A DNA stretch of 64,000 bases from CBDCUQ01 sp965222835 (GTDB taxonomy: Bacteria; Pseudomonadota; Alphaproteobacteria; Rhizobiales; Hyphomicrobiaceae): the NCBI GenBank assembly GCA_965222835.1, contig CBDCUQ010000003.1, positions 248,001-312,000 on the forward strand, given 5' to 3'. The stretch's first letter is position 1. Every line of letters begins with the position of its first letter. The position numbers were made by a program, and so were the translations under genes. Below are positions 7,706-17,019 of this stretch, one piece after another. The notes beneath the pieces are model-generated. The model was not told the origin of the DNA and ran no database searches. It saw nothing but the letters and a program-made list of their open reading frames with translations.

Positions 7706-8587
7706 CTACCTCCTCCTCCTTCTCTTTCTGTACCTCTTTTTTCGCTTCTTCTTCTTCTTCTTGATATCTTTTTCAGCTTTGACGTCTTTGGGCGCGTCGT
7801 CGCGGGCCGCCGGTACGGTCGCCAAGAGCCGTCCAGCGATCTCGCGCATCATCTCCCGGATGCGCTCTGCATTCCTTCCAAAATCGGAGATGCCGTATCG
7901 TGAAGCCGAACGGATATCGACGAGGGATCCGCCACCGTTGCGCGTTATTCGAATGGCGACGTCATCATAGAAACCCGTGACCAGTGTTCGGTCCACTGCC
8001 TCGATGATTCCGGCTTCCGATTGTGAGTCTCCGGGTGGAGCGGATCGCACAATCCTCATCCGCAACCGGTTTACGGCCTCTGATACCAAGTCAAAGGTTT
8101 CGTCTGCGGGCCGGTCGATCTCCATCGTTCGAAGATCGGGATAGGCCTTCTTCTGGATGGCCGCAAAACGCCCGCCCGGATATTGTGGGGGATTGGCAGA
8201 TGCATCGCGCTCTTTCATGAGCGCGGAAAAGCGCGGTGGAGACTGCGTGTCGGTTGTGACGTCGTTGATCTTCGGAAAGTCGTTCGCCAGAACGCCAATC
8301 CCAAAGAGGCCAGAAAACATAACAACACTAAGAAACAATCCGACCACGACACGTGCCGTTCCTGCACCTCCGTTGCGCCAAATCGAGATTGCGGCCGCGA
8401 TGCCGCAAAGCGCAGCGATGAAAAGTCCGATGTATCCGAGTGCGACGGTATTGAGTGCTACCGCGGTTGGCATGCCGAAAAAGCGGTGGAGAATAAATGC
8501 CACGGCCATCAGCACGACCGAGAAAATAGCCACGCGGCTTGTCCAACGGCTCAAGGCGATCGGCGGTTGTGGCTCGGCGAAGTTCAT
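7706..8587 (-). CDS. DUF1499-type membrane protein with poly-basic C-terminus
   Basis: The protein, about 293 residues, has three or four membrane helices in its first 110 residues. A soluble domain follows that reads like DUF1499: KKAYPDLRTMEIDRP, then VDRTLVTGFYDDVAIRI and IRSASRYGISDFGRNAERIR. The last 20 or so residues are almost all Lys and Arg. The role of DUF1499 is not established. I use the ATG at 8587 (MNFAEPQPP); longer starts would overlap the divergent gene on the other strand. Confidence 0.75.
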   Translation of the reverse strand: MNFAEPQPPIALSRWTSRVAIFSVVLMAVAFILHRFFGMPTAVALNTVALGYIGLFIAALCGIAAAISIWRNGGAGTARVVVGLFLSVVMFSGLFGIGVLANDFPKINDVTTDTQSPPRFSALMKERDASANPPQYPGGRFAAIQKKAYPDLRTMEIDRPADETFDLVSEAVNRLRMRIVRSAPPGDSQSEAGIIEAVDRTLVTGFYDDVAIRITRNGGGSLVDIRSASRYGISDFGRNAERIREMMREIAGRLLATVPAARDDAPKDVKAEKDIKKKKKKRKKRYRKRRRRR

Positions 8588-8736
8588 TGAAACGGATACT
8601 GACCCTGGGGAGATACTTTTTTTCTGCGCGCATTTGCCTGTTGGGCCTAGCATAATCCGCGAATCGGACGAAATGTAGAGTTGATACCGCGTGATTGCTG
8701 CTCCACCTTCATTGCCAGACGGCGACAGCCTTGACC

Positions 8737-9657
8737 GTGTCGAAGAGACCCTCAGCTCGCCATTTGATCGGCCGGATCGCGGCCGTGCCGGCTTTGCTGG
8801 CCGGCCTTCTTTTTCTGGACCTTGATGCCAGGCGGCATTCAGATGACCGCCCACCCCTCTGGCGTTCCGCCTGGGCCCAGAACACCGGCGCATTGCCCGG
8901 GCTTCGAATCGCGAGCATCGATCTGTCGACATCACCGGGTGCCGCCGTCCTCCTCAAACCGGCGGACAGCAAACCAACATGGCGCACGTCGTTCGGGGCA
9001 GAACGCCAGACTGTCGTAAAACCAAAGCTGATTGCGGGCTCTATCGACGCCGATGTCGTGCTCCTTCAGGGGCTCACCTCTATCCGTGTTGCGCGTGCGC
9101 TCTTTCCTGCGCGCGCTTGGCGTCTCGTTATCTCCCGGCAATTGCTCATGAGCGAGGACCCGGTTGACCCCTGGTCGCGGGATTCCGTCCTGTCCATACC
9201 GGTCACGGCGGTGGCCGTGCGTTACCAAAGAGGATTGCGCATCACCGGGCAGGCACACCTTCAAGATCTCGCGTCCACCGGCGATGCAGAGGTTCAATTG
9301 GAATCGCACGCAAGCGCTGCCACGGCGCTCCGTCTAAAGACCCGCGGTCATGTCTTCTGGGTGCTGTCCGTCAGCCTGCCCGCGGGTGCCTGCGCCCCTT
9401 CGCGGGGCGCGTGCCGCGAGCCCCGGGCTCTCGAGGACTGGCGCCAAAAGAAGGCCAAGTCCGGGGAGGCCGTCATCGTCGGAGGCACTCTTACGAATCC
9501 GGCGCCGAAGGCGCTTCCGCCGCCGCCTTGTCCGGGACAGGTCATTGCAGAGCTCCCGTACCGGCCTTCCAACCAGGAGGCGCCGCTCAGTATTCTGGCG
9601 CGTGCGCGCTACGAGGATCCCTTTGGCTGCTTAGCGAGGGGGCTTTTCGACCGTTAA
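8737..9657 (+). CDS. Degenerate endonuclease/exonuclease/phosphatase-fold secreted protein
   Basis: The 306-residue protein has an N-terminal hydrophobic helix (signal or anchor) and then LRIASIDLS and ADVVLLQGLTS. These align in position and pattern with LRIATFNLE and ADILCLQEI of active EEP-fold enzymes. The catalytic Glu of the LQE motif is Gly here, and the region expected to carry GDFN reads GGTLTN, so it is probably not a nuclease. The start is uncertain: GTG at 8737 fits the signal-like segment best, and TTG at 8695 is the alternative. It is divergent from the DUF1499 gene. Confidence 0.55.
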   Translation: MSKRPSARHLIGRIAAVPALLAGLLFLDLDARRHSDDRPPLWRSAWAQNTGALPGLRIASIDLSTSPGAAVLLKPADSKPTWRTSFGAERQTVVKPKLIAGSIDADVVLLQGLTSIRVARALFPARAWRLVISRQLLMSEDPVDPWSRDSVLSIPVTAVAVRYQRGLRITGQAHLQDLASTGDAEVQLESHASAATALRLKTRGHVFWVLSVSLPAGACAPSRGACREPRALEDWRQKKAKSGEAVIVGGTLTNPAPKALPPPPCPGQVIAELPYRPSNQEAPLSILARARYEDPFGCLARGLFDR

Positions 9658-9846
9658 CCGAAGATGGCGTGCGTTGCCGAACACTTGCGGCGCTTTGGCT
9701 TTCTCGGGGCAGTTCCCCCTTTAGGGTAGAATATTACAAGAGAATGACGGATCATGACTGGGACAAGGGGGCCATCGAGAGCAGCGGACGTGGCCAGCCA
9801 GGGTTTTGACACGCGCTTGCCAAGCGCCGTTTGATATGTACTGGTC

Positions 9847-10926
9847 ATGGCGTACCGCTACAAACTTCTAGAGCCCGTTTCTAAGGGCACGCGGCGCATC
9901 GCGCGCGGTCAGATCGAGATTGTAAGAACCAGTCTCAGTGCGCCTCGCCGGAGCGAGAGCGCTATTCACGAATCCCGCAAGTCGTTGAAGCGCGTACGCG
10001 CCCTCTTGCGCCTTGTCCGTCCCGCCATCGGGGACAAATCGTTCCGCGCGCTCAATGCGGAAATACGCGATATCAGCGCCCTTTTGTCCGCAGTCCGCGA
10101 CAGACAAATTCTTCTCGAGACGGCCTTGAACCTGGAGGAGGCTTCGAAATCTTCTGACAGGGCCGCCTTTTCGGCGCTCAAGCGCGTGATCAAGGACAAG
10201 CAACAGGCAAAGAAGCGTGCTGATGGCGGCGTCACGACCGTTGCCCTGACGCGGCTTGAGACCGTTGGAAAGCGCTTGTCGAAACTCTCCTTCAGCGGAA
10301 AGGATTTGGATTGCATTGAACGGGGTCTACGCATCAGCGTTGGACGTGCGCGACAGCAGATGCGGCGAGCCTTTGAAGAAAATACGGATGAGGCGTTTCA
10401 TGAATGGCGCAAGGCAGCACAATTGCATTGGCGGCACATGCAGCTTCTCGGCTCTGCCTGGCCGTCCATGTTTGCGTCCCGCGCCGAGGCCGGCCGGCAA
10501 CTTTCACAGCTGCTCGGAGACGATCACGATCTTTCCGTGCTTATGGCGTTCATAGATTCGCTTTCACCAAAATCGCTGCGCGGGGCGCATGCCAAGACCA
10601 TCCGCCGCCTCGCGGCGCGCCGGCAGAAGGAGCTTCGGGCCGTTGCGAAACCGCACGGTTTGATTCTTTTTGCGGACAAACCCGGCAGCTTTGCTAAGCG
10701 CATTCGACGCACTTGGGAGGCCGCCCGTCAGTTGAACGGCAAAAGCCGAAAGAGCATAGAGCCGCGAAAGGCCACGAAGGCGAAACGAAGCGTGGCGAGC
10801 GGCAACGCTAAAAAGACAGCGAAGCCGAAGGCTGTACCGCGCACGAAAACGACACCCGTCAAGCGTACGCGCACTTCGCGCCCGAAAGCATCTTCCCTTG
10901 TGCCCGGGAAAGACCGTCGCCACTAA
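9847..10926 (+). CDS. CHAD domain-containing protein
   Basis: The 359-residue helical protein has the conserved histidine/basic helices of the CHAD family: HESRKSLKRVRALLRL near residue 40, HEWRKAAQLHWRHM near residue 190, and GDDHDLSVL after that. CHAD domains bind polyphosphate and are often found on polyphosphate granules. The final 70 or so residues are a Lys/Arg/Ala/Thr-rich tail, likely disordered and able to bind polyanions. No CYTH triphosphatase domain is fused to it. Confidence 0.88.
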   Translation: MAYRYKLLEPVSKGTRRIARGQIEIVRTSLSAPRRSESAIHESRKSLKRVRALLRLVRPAIGDKSFRALNAEIRDISALLSAVRDRQILLETALNLEEASKSSDRAAFSALKRVIKDKQQAKKRADGGVTTVALTRLETVGKRLSKLSFSGKDLDCIERGLRISVGRARQQMRRAFEENTDEAFHEWRKAAQLHWRHMQLLGSAWPSMFASRAEAGRQLSQLLGDDHDLSVLMAFIDSLSPKSLRGAHAKTIRRLAARRQKELRAVAKPHGLILFADKPGSFAKRIRRTWEAARQLNGKSRKSIEPRKATKAKRSVASGNAKKTAKPKAVPRTKTTPVKRTRTSRPKASSLVPGKDRRH

Positions 10927-11038
10927 GTTTACCGAGCCCGCGACCACCGTACTGGCCTTGCTTTGGGCGATCCGTTAGGGTGCCGCGCGCGTTTCCATAG
11001 GGGAGCGTCTCATCAGAGAGGGCATTGTTACCTATTCC

Positions 11039-12085
11039 ATGGCTCAGACTTTCACACCGAACCGAACCCATTGGCCGAAAGACCACCCGAAGGTGGCTTC
11101 GGGACGCATCGGCGTGCTTCTTCTCAATCTCGGTACGCCCGATGCCACCAGCTATTGGCCGATGCGACGCTACCTAAAAGAGTTCCTTTCGGACCCGCGG
11201 GTCATTGAGGAGCCGCGCTGGAAATGGTGGCCGATACTCAATTTTATTGTTCTGACCGTGCGGCCGTCGCGAAAGGGGCGCGACTACGCTACGATTTGGA
11301 ACACCGAAAAAGACGAAGGTCCGCTCAAGACAATCACAAGGGGACAAGCCGAGAAGCTCGCAGCCCGCTTGGCGAGTGAACCCCGGATCGTTGTCGACTG
11401 GGCCATGCGTTACGCGAATCCGACGACGGCAAGCCGCATTCGTGCGTTGCAGGAGCAGGGTTGTGAGCGCCTCTTGTTGGTGCCGCTCTATCCCCAGTAC
11501 GCAGCTGCGACCACAGCAACGGCCTGCGACCATGCCTTTCGCGCATTGATGGAGATGCGCTGGCAGCCGGCCGTTCGGGTGGCGCCCGCTTATCACGACG
11601 ATCCTACCTATATCGGCCGGGTGGCCGCGTCGATGAAATTGAGCCTTGCAAAACTCGATTTCGAGCCGGAAAAGATTATCGCGACGTTTCACGGAATGCC
11701 GCAAAAGTATTTTGATGCGGGTGATCCTTATCATTGCCATTGTCAGAAGACGTCACGTCTTTTGCGGGAAATGCTTGGCTGGCCCGAAGACCGCTGGCTG
11801 ACGACTTTTCAATCGCGCTTTGGAAACGATCCTTGGCTGCAGCCCTATACAGACATGACGGTGGAACGATTGGCAAAAGAAGGCGTCAAGCGTCTGGCTT
11901 TGGTCGCGCCCGGCTTTTCTGCGGACTGTCTCGAAACTCTTGAAGAGCTCGATGGTGAAAACCGGCATATTTTCGAAGGAAACGGCGGCGAAAAGTTCGC
12001 CTATCTACCAGCACTCAATGATAGCGACGAAGGCGTCGATGTTATCGAAGCCATTGTGCGACGTGAGTTGATGGGCTGGGTCTAA
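11039..12085 (+). CDS. hemH: Ferrochelatase
   Basis: This 348-residue enzyme inserts Fe2+ into protoporphyrin IX, the last step of protohaem synthesis. The family is recognised from GVLLLNLGTPD, the catalytic histidine segment ATFHGMPQKY, and GFSADCLETLEE, which carries the conserved active-site Glu. The length is standard for the proteobacterial enzyme. The start gives a leader of about 24 residues before the conserved core. It fits an organism rich in c- and b-type cytochromes, and hemB lies 5 kb away. Confidence 0.96.
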   Translation: MAQTFTPNRTHWPKDHPKVASGRIGVLLLNLGTPDATSYWPMRRYLKEFLSDPRVIEEPRWKWWPILNFIVLTVRPSRKGRDYATIWNTEKDEGPLKTITRGQAEKLAARLASEPRIVVDWAMRYANPTTASRIRALQEQGCERLLLVPLYPQYAAATTATACDHAFRALMEMRWQPAVRVAPAYHDDPTYIGRVAASMKLSLAKLDFEPEKIIATFHGMPQKYFDAGDPYHCHCQKTSRLLREMLGWPEDRWLTTFQSRFGNDPWLQPYTDMTVERLAKEGVKRLALVAPGFSADCLETLEELDGENRHIFEGNGGEKFAYLPALNDSDEGVDVIEAIVRRELMGWV

Positions 12086-12102
12086 CCGTTAAGCAACGGT
12101 TA
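12083..12102. terminator. Hairpin at the hemH stop codon
   Basis: TAACCGTT at 12083-12090 and AACGGTTA at 12095-12102 form a perfect 8-bp stem with an AAGC loop that includes the hemH stop codon. There is no T-run, so it may be a weak terminator or an mRNA-stabilising end. The rest of 12103-12350 shows no gene. Confidence 0.4.
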
Positions 12103-12365
12103 GCGGGCCTCGATTCCTGCCCGATGCAAAACCGGGGAAACTTCTCCGATCGAATGTTTGATTGGAATGGACTTCTTATTGCGGCACGCGATCCTGTCGA
12201 ACTAAAAGCCGGCAATTCGGATTTGCATATACTCCTGCCAATTGTCCCGAAATTCATTTTTTCGCAATACTTCATTTACGCTATCTTTCAGTATTGCAAC
12301 TAGAAATGCCCCGAACCCTCCCTACATCTGAGGACACGGATCCTCACCACTTAAAGGAGATGACA

Positions 12366-13328
12366 ATGGGATTCTTCAGCGGCTCCGAAGTTTTCGGCCT
12401 GTTGCTGATTGGTTTGGCTATCATTGCATTGTGGTCAACCGTCAAGATCGTTCCTCAAGGCTTTAATTACACGGTCGAGAATTTCGGCCGTTACACGCGA
12501 ACGCTTACGCCTGGCTTACACATCCTCATTCCAGTCATGGAACGGGTTGGGCATCATGTGAATGTTAAAGAGCAAGTGATCGACATTCCCTCGCAGGATG
12601 TCATTACCCGCGACAACGCGATGGTCAGCGTCGATGGTGTGGCCTTCTTCCAGGTTCTCAGCGCCGCCAAGTCGGCGTACGAGGTCGACAACCTCGAAAA
12701 CGCAACCGTCAACCTGACGATGACCAACATTCGTACCGTGATGGGCTCCATGGATCTCGACGAGCTTCTCTCCAATCGCGATCATATCAATGCCCAGCTC
12801 CTGCAGGTCGTGGACGCCGCTACCGAATCCTGGGGCGTCAAAGTCACCCGCATCGAGATCAAGGACATTGAACCACCGCGCGACCTCGTCGATTCAATGG
12901 CGCGGCAGATGAAGGCCGAACGCGAGAAGCGGGCTCAGATCCTTGAAGCGGAGGGTTTGCGGGCCGCAGCCATTCTGCAGGCCGAGGGTGAAAAGCAGGC
13001 CGTGGTGCTGGAAGCCGAGGGCCGGCGCGAAGCCGCCTTTAAGGATGCCGAGGCCCGCGAGCGCGAAGCCCAGGCCGAGGCCCGGGCCACGCAGATGGTT
13101 TCAGACGCCATCGCCGCCGGAAACATGCAGGCAATCAACTACTTCGTCGCAAACAACTATGTGAAGGCGCTCGAGTCGTTGGCCAAGGCACCCAACCAGA
13201 AGGTCATCATGATGCCGCTTGAGGCGTCTTCTGTGATCGGCTCGGTTGCCGGTCTTGCGCAAATCACCGGCGAAGCCTTCGGCGGTGCTGGCGCACGTGG
13301 GTCATCGGGAAGTGTACCTACGGTCTAA
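12366..13328 (+). CDS. SPFH/band 7 membrane protein (QmcA/paraslipin type)
   Basis: The 320-residue protein has one N-terminal membrane helix (about residues 6-26) and an SPFH domain with GFNYTVENFGRYTRTLTPGLH. A long Ala/Glu/Arg coiled coil follows (EREKRAQILEAEG and onward), then a conserved tail. Such proteins form cage-like oligomers on the inner membrane that organise membrane domains and proteases. The ATG at 12366 has AAAGGAG six bases upstream; an earlier frame lacks a binding site. The NfeD-like gene downstream is its usual partner. Confidence 0.9.
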   Translation: MGFFSGSEVFGLLLIGLAIIALWSTVKIVPQGFNYTVENFGRYTRTLTPGLHILIPVMERVGHHVNVKEQVIDIPSQDVITRDNAMVSVDGVAFFQVLSAAKSAYEVDNLENATVNLTMTNIRTVMGSMDLDELLSNRDHINAQLLQVVDAATESWGVKVTRIEIKDIEPPRDLVDSMARQMKAEREKRAQILEAEGLRAAAILQAEGEKQAVVLEAEGRREAAFKDAEAREREAQAEARATQMVSDAIAAGNMQAINYFVANNYVKALESLAKAPNQKVIMMPLEASSVIGSVAGLAQITGEAFGGAGARGSSGSVPTV

Positions 13329-13340
13329 TTCTACGATAAA

Positions 13341-13365
13341 GTGCCTGACCCAACGGGTCAGGCAC
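13341..13365. terminator. Perfect hairpin between the SPFH and NfeD genes
   Basis: GTGCCTGACCC at 13341-13351 and GGGTCAGGCAC at 13355-13365 form an 11-bp perfect stem with a 3-base loop, 12 bases after the SPFH stop. No T-run follows. It could be an attenuator or a 3'-end stabiliser that sets the ratio of the two gene products. Confidence 0.5.
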
Positions 13366-13416
13366 ACTCGAATATAAGAACAAATGCGCGTCAACGGTTC
13401 AGAGGAGTTTCCTGTC

Positions 13417-13890
13417 GTGATCGATTTTCTCTTCAGCCTTGGGTTCTGGAACTGGTTTTTCCTAGCGATCGTTCTGTTCGCTCTGGAGGCGATCATTCCC
13501 GGCGTGCATCTCCTCTGGTTCGGATTGGCTGCCGCTATTGTCGGTCTCATCGTTGTCGCGCTTGGCGCCTTAGGAGCCGATGCTGCCTTTACCTGGCCGC
13601 TACAGCTCGTCCTCTATTCCGCCATTTCGGTCGGAACCGTTTTTTGGGTGAAGCGTTATGCACGCCCGGAGGCGTCAAGAAGTGATCTGCCAAATCTGAA
13701 CGTCCGTGGCGCTCAGTACGTCGGCCGCCGCGTTACCGTAGAAGACGATATCGTCAAAGGCCGCGGCAAAGTCCGTGTCGGCGATACGATCTGGGTCGCA
13801 CGAGGCCAAGATGCGCCGAAGGGCAGCACGGTCAAAGTGGTGAGCGTCGACGGGACGGTCCTCGTGGTGGAACGGGAAGCAAGCGCCTGA
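13417..13890 (+). CDS. NfeD-like membrane protein, SPFH partner
   Basis: The protein, about 157 residues, has three membrane helices (starting IDFLFSLGFWNWFF and LALEAIIPGVHLLWFGLAAAI-like) and a C-terminal OB-type beta domain with VGRRVTVEDDIVKGRGKVRVGD. This is the short NfeD form that pairs with SPFH proteins such as QmcA. I prefer the GTG at 13417, preceded by GAGGAG, over an ATG 33 bases earlier that has no binding site. Confidence 0.85.
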   Translation: MIDFLFSLGFWNWFFLAIVLFALEAIIPGVHLLWFGLAAAIVGLIVVALGALGADAAFTWPLQLVLYSAISVGTVFWVKRYARPEASRSDLPNLNVRGAQYVGRRVTVEDDIVKGRGKVRVGDTIWVARGQDAPKGSTVKVVSVDGTVLVVEREASA

Positions 13891-13988
13891 TCCGGCATAA
13901 ATCCCTGAAGCGGCGGTTGGCTACCGTTGTGCCCGGAATTTGCGGCAATAGCGTTTGACGATGTCTGCGGGCTTAATCGTCCGCAGGC

Positions 13989-15023
13989 TCACGCGATCCC
14001 CGCGCGCAGGAGATCGTGCACATGTACGATTCCAATGGGCTTGCCTTTTTCGACCACGAAAAGCGCCGTAATGCGCGAGGCATTCAGCATCTCAAGAGCC
14101 GCTGAGGCCAGCATACCCGGATCGATGGTCTTCGGCTTGCGCGTCATGATCTCATCCGTGCGTGCGGCGAGAAGCTCTTGGCCCATGTGACGGCGCAAGT
14201 CGCCATCCGTAATGACGCCGACAAGTTTGCCCTTGCTGTTAACGACACCAAGGCACCCGAAGCTTTTTGCCGTCATGACGACCAGGGCTTCGCTCATGGG
14301 TGCGGATTCTGTTACGAGCGGCAGGCTCTCTTTGCGATGCATTACGTCGGCCACGTACTTCAGGCTCGCGCCGAGCGATCCACCGGGATGAAACGTCTTG
14401 AAATCGTGCGCGGTGAAGCCTTTGGCCTCCAGCAATGCAATGGCAAGGCAGTCGCCCATTGCCAGTTGCATGGTTGTCGAGGTGGTGGGCGCAAGCCCCA
14501 TCGGACACGCCTCTTTTGCTTTCGGCAGCGTCAAAGCAACGTCTGACTGGGCACCCAGCGCCGACTTCGCGTTGGAGGTGACGGAAATGAGCGGCACAGA
14601 AAAGCGCCGCGAAAAGGTGATGATGTTCTTGAGCTCGGCCGTCTCGCCTGACCATGATAACGCGAGGACGACGTCGTCACGTGTGATCATGCCGAGATCA
14701 CCATGTGACGCTTCGCTCGGGTGCACGAAGAACGATGGTGTTCCGGTCGATGCGAACGTGGCCGCGACCTTCTGGCCGACGTGGCCGCTCTTGCCGATGC
14801 CGGAGACCACCACGCGACCACGCGCCTGCTTCATCAGCTGAACGGCTTTGGCAAAAGGTCCGGCGAGCCCATTGTCCAGTGCGGCCCGGAGGGCGGCTAG
14901 ACCGTCAGTCTCCGTCACTAGCGTCTGCACGGCGCTCTCGACGGCCGTGCGCGCGGCTGCCTTCCCCCCCTCGATCGACTTCAGTTTGCGCATTGATCCT
15001 GCCACGATCGCCTGTGCCACCAT
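13989..15023 (-). CDS. kdsD: Arabinose-5-phosphate isomerase (KpsF/GutQ family)
   Basis: The 344-residue protein has a sugar isomerase (SIS) domain with VVVSGIGKSGHVGQKVAATFASTG-type and HGDLGMI segments, then FHPGGSLG and two CBS domains (about residues 220-275 and 285-340). It interconverts ribulose 5-phosphate and arabinose 5-phosphate, the first step to Kdo for lipopolysaccharide or capsule. It stands alone on the minus strand next to the exopolysaccharide region. GAGGGGG lies ahead of the ATG. Confidence 0.93.
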   Translation of the reverse strand: MVAQAIVAGSMRKLKSIEGGKAAARTAVESAVQTLVTETDGLAALRAALDNGLAGPFAKAVQLMKQARGRVVVSGIGKSGHVGQKVAATFASTGTPSFFVHPSEASHGDLGMITRDDVVLALSWSGETAELKNIITFSRRFSVPLISVTSNAKSALGAQSDVALTLPKAKEACPMGLAPTTSTTMQLAMGDCLAIALLEAKGFTAHDFKTFHPGGSLGASLKYVADVMHRKESLPLVTESAPMSEALVVMTAKSFGCLGVVNSKGKLVGVITDGDLRRHMGQELLAARTDEIMTRKPKTIDPGMLASAALEMLNASRITALFVVEKGKPIGIVHVHDLLRAGIA

Positions 15024-15215
15024 CGGTCTCGATCCCCCTCAAAGACGCGAGACTCGTTTTCCCGACCACCAATCTTCTAGCAGTCCCCGGCTTCCCGTCC
15101 AATCCGGTGCCGGCCGGGCACATTTCTTAAAGGAGCATTAACCAGCGCTTTTTAGGGTGCGAGTTTGCGGGTGAGCGTTCGCGTGACGGGTCAACTTCCT
15201 CATGGGGACGCCAGG

Positions 15216-16805
15216 GTGACGGCCAAATTCAGGCTTTTTTGGTATGCCGCAGGGCTTGGCTACGCCACGATTCTAGCCGTACTTGCGGCCGATCTAGCGG
15301 TCGCTCAGGCTGTTGATACCCCCATAGAGCGGCGCGACCTGACACCGGCGACTCACCGGGGGGACCCATCAAGAGATCCACAAAGCTTTGACGATCCGCT
15401 CGATCCCTCGCCGCGGGCCGGGCAACGGGCGGTCGTGCAGGACGGCGACCTTACCTACCCCTCTGAACCGGCGGTCGTGCACGACGGTCTGGGCGAGCGG
15501 CCCGAACCGGTCCCGCTGCGCGACGGGATTGATCCGACACGCATCGATAACCGAACCCGGGAGGACATCGCCGTCTTCGAAAGCCCACCGGCTGGGTATG
15601 ATCCGCTCCTGTTCCAGATCGAAGACATCGATCCCGTCGCGACGAACCGGCTGCCGCGACGGCTTGCCGAGTTCGAACCGTACGACCCGGTCGGCATCAA
15701 GCTTGGCAGCTTCGTCTACTTCCCACAGATCGAAGTCAGCGGTGTTACCACGAACAATGTCTTGCGCTCGTCGCTTGATTCTTCCGATATCTATGCGGAA
15801 GTGGCGTCGGAGCAGCGGCTTGTCTCGAATTGGGCGACGCATGCCCTTGAGTTTCGGGCCACGGGCCTTCTCAACTTTCATAACGACTTCCCCAGTGAAG
15901 ATGACCGGGATTGGGCATTGGAAGGGCGCGGGCGCGTCGACGTTACGCGGCGCACAAATCTTCAAGGTCTCCTGTTGCACGACGTCAGACAGGAATCGCG
16001 CTCGGCCATCGATGCCTCGACGACGGGAGATCGTCCCGAGGTTGTTACCGATCAGGCGGCTCTGACCCTCAACCATCAATGGAACCGCCTGTCCGTGCAG
16101 TTGCGCGGAACACATACGAAACTCGACATCAGCGATACGGGGGCGGGGGCCACGCTCCAGCGCAATGACGACCGGGACAGCGAAACGAATGAGGAGGCCG
16201 TTCGTCTGCAATGGGAGTTCAAGCCAACGTTTTCGGTATTCGCCGAAGCGGAGATCAACCAGCGTACTTTCGGCGCACCGGCCCAATCAGATCTTATCCG
16301 CCGTGACAGCGACGGTGAGCGCTGGCGCTTCGGTGTCGACTTTGGCGATATCAGTCGCATTCTGCGTGGCGAGGCGAGTTTCGGTTGGGGCCGGCAGAGC
16401 CCGGATGATGCGCGCCTTGCGACTGCCGACGCCTTCCTCTTCGACGCGAATGTCGCGTGGCGGATGAACGGTCTCACATCTCTTTTGGTTTCAGCCCAAA
16501 CCGACTTGTTCGACACGACAACGACCGGCTCGCCCGTTGTGGTCACCCACACGATTGGAACCGAGGTGCGTCATGCCTTCCGACACTATCTGATCGGAAC
16601 GGCCGGCCTCTCGGTCTCGGCGCGCGATTACGCGTCGATCCCCCTGGAGGAGACTGAGCTCAGGACGACAGCCGGAGCAGAATACTTCGTCAATCGGGAG
16701 TTCATCTTGTTCGGCCGGTATCAGCACATTGCTTTTAATTCCAATGCCACCGGCGGAGACTATCACGCTGACGATTTCCGCCTTGGCCTGCGCTGGCGCC
16801 GTTGA
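15216..16805 (+). CDS. Outer-membrane beta-barrel protein (BBP2-like), exopolysaccharide-associated
   Basis: The protein, about 529 residues, has a signal peptide ending AADLAVAQA, a Pro/Asp/Arg-rich linker of about 130 residues, and an array of alternating amphipathic strands running to the C-terminal LGLRWRR. The pattern matches putative beta-barrel porin 2 proteins found in exopolysaccharide clusters, likely part of the outer-membrane route for polymer. The start is uncertain. GTG at 15216 gives the best signal peptide; TTG at 15165 and GTGs between them are in frame. Confidence 0.75.
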   Translation: MTAKFRLFWYAAGLGYATILAVLAADLAVAQAVDTPIERRDLTPATHRGDPSRDPQSFDDPLDPSPRAGQRAVVQDGDLTYPSEPAVVHDGLGERPEPVPLRDGIDPTRIDNRTREDIAVFESPPAGYDPLLFQIEDIDPVATNRLPRRLAEFEPYDPVGIKLGSFVYFPQIEVSGVTTNNVLRSSLDSSDIYAEVASEQRLVSNWATHALEFRATGLLNFHNDFPSEDDRDWALEGRGRVDVTRRTNLQGLLLHDVRQESRSAIDASTTGDRPEVVTDQAALTLNHQWNRLSVQLRGTHTKLDISDTGAGATLQRNDDRDSETNEEAVRLQWEFKPTFSVFAEAEINQRTFGAPAQSDLIRRDSDGERWRFGVDFGDISRILRGEASFGWGRQSPDDARLATADAFLFDANVAWRMNGLTSLLVSAQTDLFDTTTTGSPVVVTHTIGTEVRHAFRHYLIGTAGLSVSARDYASIPLEETELRTTAGAEYFVNREFILFGRYQHIAFNSNATGGDYHADDFRLGLRWRR

Positions 16806-16832
16806 GAGGCCGTGTGTGGTTGACGGCCTCTC
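16804..16832 (+). terminator. Intrinsic-type terminator after the barrel gene
   Basis: GAGAGGCCGT at 16804-16813 pairs with ACGGCCTCTC at 16823-16832 (10 bp, 9-base loop). The T/C-rich stretch GGTTCTTCTC follows. The stem begins at the stop codon. Confidence 0.65.
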
Positions 16833-17019
16833 GGTTCTTCTCCCGCCGGAGCGGTTTCGTTAATGAAAAAGCGCACCACGCCACCCTCCGCGGTGGGTTA
16901 TACGCCTATACTGACGCGCAGGGGCCAATCCCCTATACTGTGTGCCGCGTTGCTTGAATCACCTTGGGTGGCGTACGTTTGCGCTCACTCACAACCCTTT
17001 GCCGATCCGGACCCCGTGC

